NCBI GenBank assembly: GCA_041821315.1
Contig: JBGUEO010000002.1
Coordinates: forward strand, 124,001 to 188,000
Reading direction: 5' to 3'
Length of the DNA: 64,000 nucleotides
Source of the DNA: DIGJ01 sp041821315
Lineage (GTDB): Bacteria > Bacillota > Clostridia > Lachnospirales > Lachnospiraceae
Below, one piece after another: positions 1 through 8,025 of this stretch. The notes under the pieces are model-generated. The model was not told the origin of the DNA and ran no database searches. It saw only the letters and a program-made list of their open reading frames with translations. The translations under genes and the position numbers were made by a program. Position 1 is the stretch's first letter. Every line of letters begins with the position of its first letter.

Positions 1-1
1 C

Positions 2-268
2 TATACACTAGAAGAAGTAGAGAGTGAAGTTGAACGACCAGTGGTAAGGGCGTTATTAAAACTTATGGAGTTTCGTAATACGCATCCAGCATTTTTAGGT
101 GAATTTGATATGAAAGAGTGTAAAGAAAATGAACTTCATATCGTAAGAGAAAATGGAGAACATAGGGCAGAATTGCGAGCAAATTTTACAAGTAAAAAGA
201 TGCAAATTACATATTCTATGGATGGAAAAATGAAGACACTAGGAGATGAATATGGAAAAGAAAGTTAG
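2..268 (+). CDS. Sucrose phosphorylase, C-terminal end (5' truncated by window)
   Basis: Only the last 88 residues are visible; the frame is open from base 2 and stops at 266-268. The stretch ERPVVRALLKLMEFRNTHPAF is the sort of C-terminal sequence seen in GH13 sucrose phosphorylases, which convert sucrose and phosphate to glucose 1-phosphate and fructose in the cytoplasm. The catalytic barrel lies outside the window, so the call rests on the C-terminal tail and on the neighbours: a GH32 hydrolase, a LacI regulator and a fructokinase follow in the same direction. The gene overlaps the start of the GH32 gene by 17 bases, which suggests translational coupling. Another GH13 enzyme such as an alpha-glucosidase is possible but less likely. 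Confidence 0.7.
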   Translation, partial: YTLEEVESEVERPVVRALLKLMEFRNTHPAFLGEFDMKECKENELHIVRENGEHRAELRANFTSKKMQITYSMDGKMKTLGDEYGKES

Positions 269-1781
269 GATTGAAGGGGATTATTTATATCTTCCAATTC
301 AAATTGGAGAAGAAGAGAAATTAATACAAATCAATTGTTTGGATACAAAGAATCATGCAATCAAGGAACTGGAATTTATGATACCAGTTGGAGAAATAAA
401 ACAGGGGGTGTATCCCTATGATTATTTTGCCCGTTTTCCGGTAAAGCAATTTACCGATAAAACAATACAATTGAAGGGAGATGTTCCAGAGGCATTTATG
501 GATGAAGTATACAATGCTTCGTTTATTGATTATGAGCCATTGGAACGCCCTTCTATCCATTTCACACCAGAGCGTGGATGGATGAATGATCCCAATGGGT
601 TAGTTTATAAAGATGGTAGTTACCATCTTTATTTTCAGTATAATCCATTTAATACAAGCTGGAATAATATGAGCTGGGGACATGCAACAAGTAGAGATTT
701 ATTGCATTGGCGACAAGAAGATAGTGTGCTTTTCCCAGATGAAGACGGTATGATATTTTCAGGGAGTGCCATTAAAAATGAACGAAAATTACTGGATATT
801 AGCAAAGAAGCATTGATTTTTTTCTATACTGCAGCAGGAGGAAGCAATGAGTGGGGGAAAAACAAACTTTTTACTCAAAAAATTGCATATAGTAAGAATA
901 ATGGTGAAACGCTTATAAAATTAGAAAAACTGAAAATTGATTCGATAACAAAAGAGAATAGAGACCCAAAAGTATTTTGGCATGAAGAGAGTAAAGCATA
1001 CATTATGAGTTTATGGTTAGAAAAAAATGAATTTGCTATTCTTCGTTCCACCGATTTGGAGCATTTTGTAATTACCGATCGCTTGATATTCGATGATGCG
1101 TGGGAATGCCCTGATTTAATAAGAATTCCTTGTGAAGATGGGAGCAGTCAATGGGTATTTTGGACAGCGGATGGGTTTTATTATTTTGGTTCTTTTGATG
1201 GATATCAATTTAAAACTGACAAAGTTCGTCATAAAGCCTATATCAATGGGCTTCCTTATGCTGCACAAACATATGCTGGTATTAAGGACAGGGTAGTTTC
1301 TATTTCTTGGATTCGAGCAAACTATGAGGGACAGCTATATACAGGTGCAATGGGTTTGCCAAGAGAATTGTCGATAGTAAAGAAAAAAGGACAACCTTAT
1401 CTGTTACAAAGACCAGTCAAAGAATTTCAAAAGGGAAAAATTCGTAGAGAATGTAATATTGAAATGGGTGTATACCAAATTGACATAGATGCTGTAATAG
1501 AAATTAAAACGATACTTTGTGATAATGCAAAAAAAGTATGCTGGAATATAGGTGGAACAATAGTTTCATATGATTGTTGTGCGGGACGATTCGAAGTGGA
1601 TAATGAAAGCTATGAAGTAGAAAAAAATTGTAAGAACTTTTCATTTATTATTGATGATACGATATTGGAAGTAACATTAAATCATGGTATAATGATTGGT
1701 GTATTTGAATTGGCACAGACAAATCCATATATCAAAGCGAAGGCAGATGATTTTCAAGTATGGGAGGTTTATGCCATTTGA
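252..1781 (+). CDS. GH32 sucrose-6-phosphate hydrolase / fructan hydrolase
   Basis: A 509-residue glycoside hydrolase family 32 enzyme that cleaves beta-fructosides such as sucrose, sucrose 6-phosphate or short fructans. The three GH32 acidic motifs are present: WMNDPNG with the nucleophile Asp at about residue 113, RDP with the transition-state Asp at about 238, and ECPD with the acid/base Glu at about 285. There is no signal peptide, so it should act in the cytoplasm. About 100 residues precede the first motif, which is longer than in a minimal invertase. I start at the ATG at 252 rather than 246 because AGGAG at 241-245 would touch the earlier ATG but sits six bases from this one. Next to sucrose phosphorylase and fructokinase it completes a sucrose/fructo-oligosaccharide operon. 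Exact substrate cannot be read from sequence. Confidence 0.9.
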   Translation: MEKKVRIEGDYLYLPIQIGEEEKLIQINCLDTKNHAIKELEFMIPVGEIKQGVYPYDYFARFPVKQFTDKTIQLKGDVPEAFMDEVYNASFIDYEPLERPSIHFTPERGWMNDPNGLVYKDGSYHLYFQYNPFNTSWNNMSWGHATSRDLLHWRQEDSVLFPDEDGMIFSGSAIKNERKLLDISKEALIFFYTAAGGSNEWGKNKLFTQKIAYSKNNGETLIKLEKLKIDSITKENRDPKVFWHEESKAYIMSLWLEKNEFAILRSTDLEHFVITDRLIFDDAWECPDLIRIPCEDGSSQWVFWTADGFYYFGSFDGYQFKTDKVRHKAYINGLPYAAQTYAGIKDRVVSISWIRANYEGQLYTGAMGLPRELSIVKKKGQPYLLQRPVKEFQKGKIRRECNIEMGVYQIDIDAVIEIKTILCDNAKKVCWNIGGTIVSYDCCAGRFEVDNESYEVEKNCKNFSFIIDDTILEVTLNHGIMIGVFELAQTNPYIKAKADDFQVWEVYAI

Positions 1782-1816
1782 TTGTACGGTAATAATTGAA
1801 GAAGGAGGACAAAACA

Positions 1817-2812
1817 GTGGTGACCTTAAAAGATGTAGCGAAAGAAACTGGATTAACAGTAAGTACCGTTTCGCGTGTATTGAATAATCGAGGATATATT
1901 AGTGATGAAACAAGAAAAAAAGTGCACGAGACCATGAAAAGACTCAACTATCGTCCCAATGAAGTGGCACGCTCTCTTTCGAAACAAACAACAAATACAA
2001 TTGGTGTTATTGTCCCTCATATTAGACATCCGTATTTTGCTGAATTAATCAGCAATTTGGAAAATGCCGTATATCATTATAAATATAAAATGATCCTTTT
2101 GAATTCACAAGAGAAAAATGAAAAAGAAATTGAATATTTGGAAATGTGTACGAGTAATCGTGTTTCTGGAATTATTCTATGTAGTGGGAATGTTGCGGTT
2201 GAGGAATTTCGTGGACTCAATGTTCCACTCATTACAATTGAGCGATATTTGGAAAATGGAACTGCTGCGATTGAATGCGATAATCTACAAGGTGGACGAC
2301 TTGCTGCAAAGCATTTAATTGGGTTAGGTTGTCAACACTTAATACATTTAAGTGGCGTTCATGAAACGGCTATGCCAGCAGATCAAAGAGCAGTTGGTTT
2401 TCGTGAAGCTTGTAAGGCAGGCAATCTGGATTATAAAGAAATTGGAACAAGTGCCCTTCAATATAATACGTTAGAATATCATGATTTTATTGAGAGATTG
2501 TTGCGCGAAAATCCCTTGACAGATGGAATTTTTGCAAGTAGTGATTTGATTGCTGCTCAGTTAATTCAGGTTTGTTACAAAATGGGAATACAAATTCCGT
2601 TACAGATGAAAATAGTAGGATTCGATGATGTAAATATTGCTTCACTTACAACACCGCAAATTACAACGATACATCAACCAATTAAGGAAATGGCAAACTT
2701 ATCGATTGAACTTTTGATTCGTGCGAGTCAAAGCGAAATGGTACCGAATCGAACGATACTTCCAGTTACCTTGGTAGAGAGAGAATCAACGGTGGAAGAG
2801 AGAAAGGAGTAG
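1817..2812 (+). CDS. LacI-family transcriptional regulator of sucrose operon
   Basis: A 331-residue LacI/GalR repressor. The N-terminal helix-turn-helix (TLKDVAKETGLTVSTVSRVL) and hinge helix (RPNEVARSLS) are followed by a periplasmic-binding-protein-like sensor domain with VGFDDVNIASLTTPQITTI near the end. The start is taken as GTG at 1817, eight bases after AAGGAGG (1802-1808); a TTG at 1796 is in frame but lies before that ribosome binding site. It lies between the GH32 and fructokinase genes in the same direction, so it probably controls this operon in response to a sugar or sugar phosphate. No operator could be placed because the operon promoter lies upstream of the window. Confidence 0.93.
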   Translation: MVTLKDVAKETGLTVSTVSRVLNNRGYISDETRKKVHETMKRLNYRPNEVARSLSKQTTNTIGVIVPHIRHPYFAELISNLENAVYHYKYKMILLNSQEKNEKEIEYLEMCTSNRVSGIILCSGNVAVEEFRGLNVPLITIERYLENGTAAIECDNLQGGRLAAKHLIGLGCQHLIHLSGVHETAMPADQRAVGFREACKAGNLDYKEIGTSALQYNTLEYHDFIERLLRENPLTDGIFASSDLIAAQLIQVCYKMGIQIPLQMKIVGFDDVNIASLTTPQITTIHQPIKEMANLSIELLIRASQSEMVPNRTILPVTLVERESTVEERKE

Positions 2813-2817
2813 ATAAA

Positions 2818-3786
2818 ATGGAAAAAAAATATGATGTGGTTGCATTGGGAGAGCTATTAATTGATTTTACCGACAATGGGAAAAGTACACAGGGAAATAC
2901 ATTGTTTGAGGCAAATCCGGGTGGGGCACCGTGTAATGTATTGGCTATGTTGAATCGTTATGGTCATAAGACTGCTTTTATTGGTAAAGTTGGAAATGAT
3001 ATATTTGGAATACAACTGAAAAAAACGTTGGAAGAGGTATCAATTGATACCACGAATTTGTTGCTTGATAGTGAAATACGAACGACGCTTGCTTTCGTTG
3101 AGACCTTGCAAGATGGAGATAGAAATTTTTCCTTTTATCGCAATCCTGGAGCAGATATGATGCTTTTGGAGAGTGAGCTTAAGGAAGAGATCTTATTGGA
3201 TACTAAAATTTTTCATTTTGGATCGCTTTCCATGACACATGAAAAAGTGCGAAAGGCAACGAAGCGAGCAATTGATCTTGCAAAGGAGGGTGGGGCGCTG
3301 ATATCCTTTGATCCAAACCTTAGAGAGCCTTTGTGGGAAACACTTGATGAAGCCTGGAATCAAGTACGCTACGGATTAAGTAAATGTGATATTTTGAAAA
3401 TCTCGGATAATGAAATACAGTGGTTTACGAAAGAAGTCGATTATACCAAGGGGATAAAAAAAATCCAAACAGAATTTAAGATTCCGCTTATTCTTCTTTC
3501 GATGGGAAAGGAGGGAAGTCGGGCATATTATAAAGATAGCATTGTAGAGGTACCAGCCTTCTTGCAGGAGCATACCATTGAGACAACGGGAGCGGGAGAT
3601 ACTTTTGGAGGAACTTGTCTTCACTATATACTAAAGCATGGGTTGTTGAATTTGTCAAATGTACAACTCAAAGAAATGTTGGTTTATGCAAATGCAGCAG
3701 CATCCATCGTTACAACAAAAAAAGGAGCACTTCGTATGATGCCTGAGGTTGACGAAATAGAGGAACTAATCGCAAAGTATCAGTGA
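2818..3786 (+). CDS. scrK: Fructokinase (PfkB-family carbohydrate kinase)
   Basis: A 322-residue ribokinase/PfkB-family kinase. It has the N-terminal substrate-binding region with NPGGAPCNVL, and the C-terminal signature TTGAGDTFGG at about residues 257-266, in which the Asp is the catalytic base. It begins five bases after the LacI stop with AAAGGAG in front. Its place in a sucrose operon makes fructose the likely substrate: it would phosphorylate the fructose released by sucrose phosphorylase and the GH32 enzyme to fructose 6-phosphate. Other sugar kinases of the family cannot be excluded by sequence alone. Confidence 0.88.
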   Translation: MEKKYDVVALGELLIDFTDNGKSTQGNTLFEANPGGAPCNVLAMLNRYGHKTAFIGKVGNDIFGIQLKKTLEEVSIDTTNLLLDSEIRTTLAFVETLQDGDRNFSFYRNPGADMMLLESELKEEILLDTKIFHFGSLSMTHEKVRKATKRAIDLAKEGGALISFDPNLREPLWETLDEAWNQVRYGLSKCDILKISDNEIQWFTKEVDYTKGIKKIQTEFKIPLILLSMGKEGSRAYYKDSIVEVPAFLQEHTIETTGAGDTFGGTCLHYILKHGLLNLSNVQLKEMLVYANAAASIVTTKKGALRMMPEVDEIEELIAKYQ

Positions 3787-3802
3787 CAAAATAATCCGAT
3801 AT

Positions 3803-5467
3803 TTAATTTTTCATGGATTCTTTCATAAGATACATTTTTTTATCTGCACTCGCTATTGCATCATAAAAATCTTTGGTTGTATATGGTACAAAAAATTCAT
3901 AACCATAGGAAACGCTAAAAGAATATTCAGATATAGTTTGTGTTTCAACCGTTTTTGATAAAAGTCGAAGGAAATCTTTTACTTCATGGGGTAAAACATT
4001 GGTGCTGATATATGCAAACTCATCACCGCCGATGCGGTACAAATCTCCACTAGGCTCCAATTGTTCTTTGGCACAGATAGCAAACGCTTGGATGACAGTA
4101 TCCCCTGCAAGATGACCAAACGTATCATTGATATGCTTTAAGTTGTTAAGGTCAAATATGATAATACAGTGTTCGTTTGGAATATCAGCGGGAATGTATC
4201 GTTCAATTCGATTGTTATAAGCAGTCCGGTTATAGACATTGGTAGACATGTCAGTAAAAGCAAGGTTATAATAGTATTGTGTTTCTTCCAGTTGTTTAAT
4301 TTTTCCAAATGTAGAATGAATGTATTGTATCCCAAGGACAAGGAAAAACAATAAAATGCCAAAATAAAGAAAAATATTGGTGTTATGATGCGTTTTGTAA
4401 TAAAAATAGAGTTCTAGTAATCCCGATATAGCAAGGAGTAAAAAAGCCAAAAGATAAAAACCAATTTGCTTTTTTTGCTCTTTGTTTTTTTTGTATTGTC
4501 GGAATAGGAAAAATGGAGTATATAGACACGCAAAAATTAGAATATAGTGTGTAGTGAAAAGTGTTTGTTTTAAATCTAAAATCCCAGTAAATTGTAATAT
4601 AAGAGTAAGGATTGCATTTAGGCATGCCGCATAAAAACCAATGGTTAATACTAGATTTGTTTTATTTTCTATTAGTTCTTTTAATAACAAAAAACAGGGA
4701 ATAGGTAGTAGTATTAAGGCAAGATAAGTTGGTAGTATCTGCCAAATTGGATTTTGGATAAAAAACTGTAACAATCGACTTTCTTGTAACAACCAGCTTG
4801 CAATTAAGATAGCAATCATAGAAAGATATAGTAAAACATGATTGGAGGATGCTCGCTTAAGAAAAAGGAAATAGATTACCCAAAATACAAACCCAACAAT
4901 TAAAATTGCAATCGAAAGAATAAATTTTAAACCATATTCAGCAATCAGAGTATGGTAAATTTCTGCTTCTGTACCAAAATATATGGTTTTATAACTACTT
5001 TTGGTAATGTTTTCGTATCTTTTTTCCATCAAAATACCAATTTGTTTGCCAGCTGAATCTCTTGGCAATTTTATCATATGATAAAAATAACCAGAGTTTT
5101 TTATAAATGTAGGATAGTGATTGGCTGTATGTTGGTAAATAATAGCATCATTTAATGTAACTGTAAAATTTTTATTACTGCTGAATACACAAAGATAGGT
5201 TCCATTTCCTGAATTTTGTGGGAGAATATGATAAATAGAACTGACACCATTTTGCATGGTTACATAAGCTGGAAGATTAACAAACTGTTGGTTGTTCGCT
5301 TCATCATAATAAAACCATCCATCATTCAGCGTTTCAGCCGTTTCACGTGGAAAGCCAATTGCTTCTGCATTAGGGTAGACAAGTAATAGTATGCACACTA
5401 TGGTAGCTATCACTGTAAAAATGCTAATAAATATGGAATATTCTATATTTTGTCTTAAAAATTTCAT
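3803..5467 (-). CDS. Membrane diguanylate cyclase (7TM receptor-GGDEF)
   Basis: A 554-residue protein with an N-terminal membrane anchor, an extracellular domain (about residues 35-175), a block of seven or eight hydrophobic segments (about 180-390) and a C-terminal GGDEF domain. The layout resembles 7TMR-DISM receptors. The active-site motif is intact (YRIGGDEFAYIS), and upstream metal and nucleotide-binding features (DLNNLKHINDTFGHLAGD) are present, so it should make cyclic di-GMP. The inhibitory I-site (RxxD ahead of the motif) is absent; EPSG stands there. No EAL or HD-GYP domain is attached. It converges on the fructokinase gene. A cyclic di-GMP riboswitch lies about 1.3 kb away at 6686-6768, which makes a local signalling link plausible but unproven. 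Confidence 0.92.
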   Translation of the reverse strand: MKFLRQNIEYSIFISIFTVIATIVCILLLVYPNAEAIGFPRETAETLNDGWFYYDEANNQQFVNLPAYVTMQNGVSSIYHILPQNSGNGTYLCVFSSNKNFTVTLNDAIIYQHTANHYPTFIKNSGYFYHMIKLPRDSAGKQIGILMEKRYENITKSSYKTIYFGTEAEIYHTLIAEYGLKFILSIAILIVGFVFWVIYFLFLKRASSNHVLLYLSMIAILIASWLLQESRLLQFFIQNPIWQILPTYLALILLPIPCFLLLKELIENKTNLVLTIGFYAACLNAILTLILQFTGILDLKQTLFTTHYILIFACLYTPFFLFRQYKKNKEQKKQIGFYLLAFLLLAISGLLELYFYYKTHHNTNIFLYFGILLFFLVLGIQYIHSTFGKIKQLEETQYYYNLAFTDMSTNVYNRTAYNNRIERYIPADIPNEHCIIIFDLNNLKHINDTFGHLAGDTVIQAFAICAKEQLEPSGDLYRIGGDEFAYISTNVLPHEVKDFLRLLSKTVETQTISEYSFSVSYGYEFFVPYTTKDFYDAIASADKKMYLMKESMKN

Positions 5468-5584
5468 CCTATTATATTCTCCAGTATTTTCAAATAAAAA
5501 ACTATATTATAAAGTATAGCATACTCATTTTCTTACTGCAATTAATAGTGCAAGTAACAAAAGAGTTCGAAGTAGAAATTCATC

Positions 5585-6229
5585 TTAAAAATCCTGATAC
5601 ATAAATTCTGTGATAACAGATGCTTGAATGAATAGATTGCCGGTTTCAATTGGTGTAAATGCAGCACCCTCTTTCATATTGTAAGCTCTGGAAGGAGAAA
5701 CAGAAGTACTCGTTTCATTGATCTGTTTTGGAATAGGATTTAGTGTGATATTTAATTTTTCAGTAATGGATTTTGCTTTTTCATATGCATTCATGATAGC
5801 TAAGTTAAGTGCTTCTAAATAATAGTGGCTGGAATCCGATACTTCAAAATGCAGGGAATCCACTGTGTTAGCACCATAATAAAGTGATGTATCAATTAAT
5901 TCACCAACAAGTTCCATATTGTTTGATCTAATTTCTAATATATTGCGAATCATATAACCTTTATCGAGGCGATTGCCATTTTCGTATTCATAGTTTTTAT
6001 TGATCGTATATTCATAGGTTTGTATGTCCGTAACGCCAAGCCGTTCTAGAGCCTTCAATATTGCTTGACTAAGCCTTGCGTTCTCTGCTTGCTTTAGTGT
6101 TAAATTTTCTCCTGTAGTTACAACACCTAAACGAAGAATGGCAAGGTCAGGAGCGGCAGTTACCTGACCGCTTCCATTTAATATCATGGAGTTAGGTTCC
6201 CTTATTTTTTTAATAGATGAGTCTGACAT
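5585..6229 (-). CDS. SIMPL domain protein (DUF541)
   Basis: A 214-residue SIMPL/DUF541 protein. It opens with the typical GSGQVTAAPDLAILRLGVVT strand region and continues with ENARLSQAILKALERLGV and the ANTVDSLHFEVSD segment seen across the family. No signal peptide or lipobox is visible, unlike many family members that are exported. Members form ring-like assemblies, but the function is not settled, so none is assigned. It is transcribed toward the diguanylate cyclase gene with a 117-base gap, and may share a transcript with it. Confidence 0.85.
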   Translation of the reverse strand: MSDSSIKKIREPNSMILNGSGQVTAAPDLAILRLGVVTTGENLTLKQAENARLSQAILKALERLGVTDIQTYEYTINKNYEYENGNRLDKGYMIRNILEIRSNNMELVGELIDTSLYYGANTVDSLHFEVSDSSHYYLEALNLAIMNAYEKAKSITEKLNITLNPIPKQINETSTSVSPSRAYNMKEGAAFTPIETGNLFIQASVITEFMYQDF

Positions 6230-6362
6230 ATAATAGAGTACTCCTATTGTTTGCTTTTGTTTATTATATGATTGATCAGAAGAAATAATTATAAGGTATC
6301 TGTGTTTTATCTGAAATTAAATGGTTAGTGAAAATTGTATAAAAGAGGTACGATTTTTTAGG

Positions 6363-6406
6363 ATTCAAACCAATTTTTTTGAAATGTCAACAAAATTGGT
6401 TTGAAT
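6363..6406. repeat. Perfect 15-bp inverted repeat
   Basis: ATTCAAACCAATTTT at 6363-6377 is exactly complementary to AAAATTGGTTTGAAT at 6392-6406, with a 14-base loop. It ends 16 bases before the -35 box of the riboswitch promoter. It has no T tract on either side, so it is not an intrinsic terminator. A regulator binding site or upstream control element is the likelier reading. Confidence 0.7.
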
Positions 6407-6422
6407 TGTCAAGAAAATAGGA

Positions 6423-6451
6423 TTGACAGTTTTTTTTGGTTCTAATATAAT
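6423..6451 (+). promoter_or_regulatory. Sigma-A promoter of riboswitch leader
   Basis: TTGACA at 6423-6428 and TATAAT at 6446-6451 are both consensus hexamers with a 17-base spacer. Transcription would start near 6458 and run through the cyclic di-GMP aptamer into the AraC gene, giving a leader of about 480 nt. Confidence 0.8.
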
Positions 6452-6685
6452 GTATAAAATAATATTCATTGCTGGTTAAAAAAATGCAATCTTATAAAAG
6501 GAAAAAAATGTAAGGAAATATAGGAAAAACGTACTATATAAGGGATTGCGCGTTTCGTATATAATAAAATTGATTGAAAAGTAAATAACAAATATGGAAA
6601 TAGATATGTCAATATTTGACATTATTTGCTAAAATACTGCCTGTCAATAGGGGATTGACGAAAAAATATACAATAAAAATTGAAT

Positions 6686-6768
6686 AAAAAACCGGCAAAA
6701 TTGTTGAAAAACAGTGACGCAAAACTATAGGGCCTTCTGCATAGTATGAGATGGCAGCCAGCTGCAAA
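6686..6768 (+). ncRNA. Cyclic di-GMP-I (GEMM-I) riboswitch aptamer
   Basis: The conserved GEMM-I elements appear in the right order and spacing: CCGGCAAA (6692-6699), a hairpin capped by a GAAA tetraloop (TTGTT-GAAA-AACAG, about 6701-6714), the invariant GACGCAAA (6716-6723), AGGGCCT (6729-6735), and ATGGCAGCCAG then CTGC (6751-6765), which closes P1. The GAAA loop and its receptor are the tertiary contact typical of this class. This class binds cyclic di-GMP directly. An intrinsic terminator follows 15 bases later, so control is probably by transcription termination. The gene controlled is the AraC regulator at 6939. Confidence 0.88.
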
Positions 6769-6782
6769 AGATGAGAATAAGA

Positions 6783-6830
6783 AGTCAACTCTGATGTAGC
6801 AAGAATGCGTCAAGGTTGATTTTTTTCTTT
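6783..6830 (+). terminator. Riboswitch expression-platform terminator
   Basis: TCAAC (6785-6789) pairs with GTTGA (6815-6819). The stem continues inward with TGATG against CGTCA plus wobble pairs and one mismatch, and a run of seven T follows at 6820-6826. It lies between the GEMM-I aptamer and the AraC start, with no gene ending nearby, so it is best read as the regulated terminator. Whether ligand promotes or prevents termination cannot be decided by eye. Confidence 0.75.
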
Positions 6831-6938
6831 GCAAAAATTGCGTTTTGTACGGTAGTATGTGAAAGGAAAAATGTAGAAACATAAGAACGAGGATTGTAAA
6901 TATTAGGATAGAGAAGTATTAGTGGGGGATTAAACGAT

Positions 6939-7799
6939 ATGAGTGTAAATATTACCGATCAAGTGAAAAAAGTAAAGAAGGATGAGATATCGATTCTTTT
7001 TGATTGCATTGAATTAGAAATTATTGGTGCGTCCAGATGGCGAGGCATCGATTATCGTTCTTTAAATGATTTTACATTATCTAATTTTCAGTTCATTTTT
7101 ATTGTACAAGGCCGTGCTAGAATTCAAGTTGTAAAGGAGAAAGAATCATTTATACAAATGGAAGATAAGCTTTATCTGTTTGAACCGTTTACAAGGTATT
7201 GTTTGGAATCTGTGGGAGTGGAACCACTTGTTTTTTATTATTTAGCGTTTGATATGAGACCATATTCGAAACGAAGTAGTTTTACGAATATCATTCAAAA
7301 TGCAAGCCAAGAGCTTCGTGCCAAAAATTCGTTTAAAATAGCACTTGGACAAATCATTGACGAAATCGAACACTATGAAAATCAGATTGGCTATTATAAA
7401 GCGTTGGAATTTTCTTTATGGGAATTAATTCTTTTGATGGCACGAAATCGGATGAAGGAAAAGAAAGAAAAAATAAAGCCAAAATGTACGCGTGCTGAAA
7501 ATTTGGTAAACTTATCGATTTGTTATTTGGAAACACATTTAAAAGAGCCAATATCGATTGAAAAAATAGCAAAGGAGAACTACATTGGAACCAACACATT
7601 ATATAAGGCATTTAAAGAAGTTGCAAGTGTAGGACCGAGCCAATTCTTGTCTCAATATAAGCTCCGATTGGTATCGAAATGCTTAAATGAAACAAATCTT
7701 TCTCTGGAAGAAATAGCAAATCGTTATGGATATTCTTCGGCATCACATTTAAGTAAGAATTATAAAAAGCTTTATGGTATGTCGCCAAGAAAGTGGTAA
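6939..7799 (+). CDS. AraC-family transcriptional regulator under c-di-GMP riboswitch
   Basis: A 286-residue AraC/XylS regulator. The first 160 residues look like a cupin-type effector domain, and the last 100 hold two helix-turn-helix motifs (SIEKIAKENYIGTNTLYKAF and LEEIANRYGYSSASHLSKNY), ending in YGMSPRKW, which matches the usual family end. A GTGGGGGA ribosome binding site precedes the ATG. It is the first gene after the cyclic di-GMP riboswitch and terminator, so its expression is expected to follow cyclic di-GMP levels. Its targets are unknown; the small regulatory genes and ferredoxin directly downstream are candidates. Confidence 0.92.
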   Translation: MSVNITDQVKKVKKDEISILFDCIELEIIGASRWRGIDYRSLNDFTLSNFQFIFIVQGRARIQVVKEKESFIQMEDKLYLFEPFTRYCLESVGVEPLVFYYLAFDMRPYSKRSSFTNIIQNASQELRAKNSFKIALGQIIDEIEHYENQIGYYKALEFSLWELILLMARNRMKEKKEKIKPKCTRAENLVNLSICYLETHLKEPISIEKIAKENYIGTNTLYKAFKEVASVGPSQFLSQYKLRLVSKCLNETNLSLEEIANRYGYSSASHLSKNYKKLYGMSPRKW

Positions 7800-7815
7800 A
7801 TAATAGGAGGGTAAT

Positions 7816-7998
7816 ATGTTAAGCAAAAAGATACGAATATTGGCAGCAAGGGGCAATAAAAAAGCAATTGGCATGGTACTTGATACTTACGAAGAAATAC
7901 TGAAAAATAAGGCAACCAAAGAAGGGGAAATGGATCAGGATTTATATGAAGAACTGGTTTTAAACTTAATTATTCACCTTCCACAGGTAGATATTTAG
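7816..7998 (+). CDS. Small HTH_16-like (sigma region-like) protein
   Basis: A 60-residue protein with AGGAGG well placed before its ATG. The pattern of a basic N-terminus, AARGNKKAIGMVLDTYEEIL and then DLYEELVLNLIIHLP resembles the helix-turn-helix segment (HTH_16, sigma region 1.2-like) found in small proteins of Tn916-type elements. Here there is no transposon nearby; it sits 16 bases after the AraC gene and 27 bases before a second AraC-type gene, so it is probably cotranscribed with them. DNA or RNA polymerase binding is inferred from the resemblance only. Confidence 0.6.
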   Translation: MLSKKIRILAARGNKKAIGMVLDTYEEILKNKATKEGEMDQDLYEELVLNLIIHLPQVDI

Positions 7999-8025
7999 TA
8001 ACGACAAATTGAAGGGAGTAGTTTG

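Larger units (their letters stand above)
6230..6938. other. 709-bp regulatory intergenic region
   Basis: This gap between the divergent SIMPL and AraC genes has no convincing gene. It holds a perfect inverted repeat (6363-6406), a strong sigma-A promoter reading right (6423-6451), several TTGACA/TGTCAA half-sites (6607-6660), a GEMM-I cyclic di-GMP aptamer (6686-6768) and an intrinsic terminator (6783-6830), all listed separately. The stretch 6458-6600 is A/T-rich leader in which I see no structure. Confidence 0.85.

Noticed and set aside
6622..6882. 86-codon minus-strand frame in the riboswitch region
   Set aside because: It covers the aptamer and terminator on the other strand, has no ribosome binding site and resembles no protein.
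7816..7998. Tn916-type element suggested by the HTH_16-like gene
   Set aside because: No integrase, relaxase, excisionase or attachment repeats nearby.
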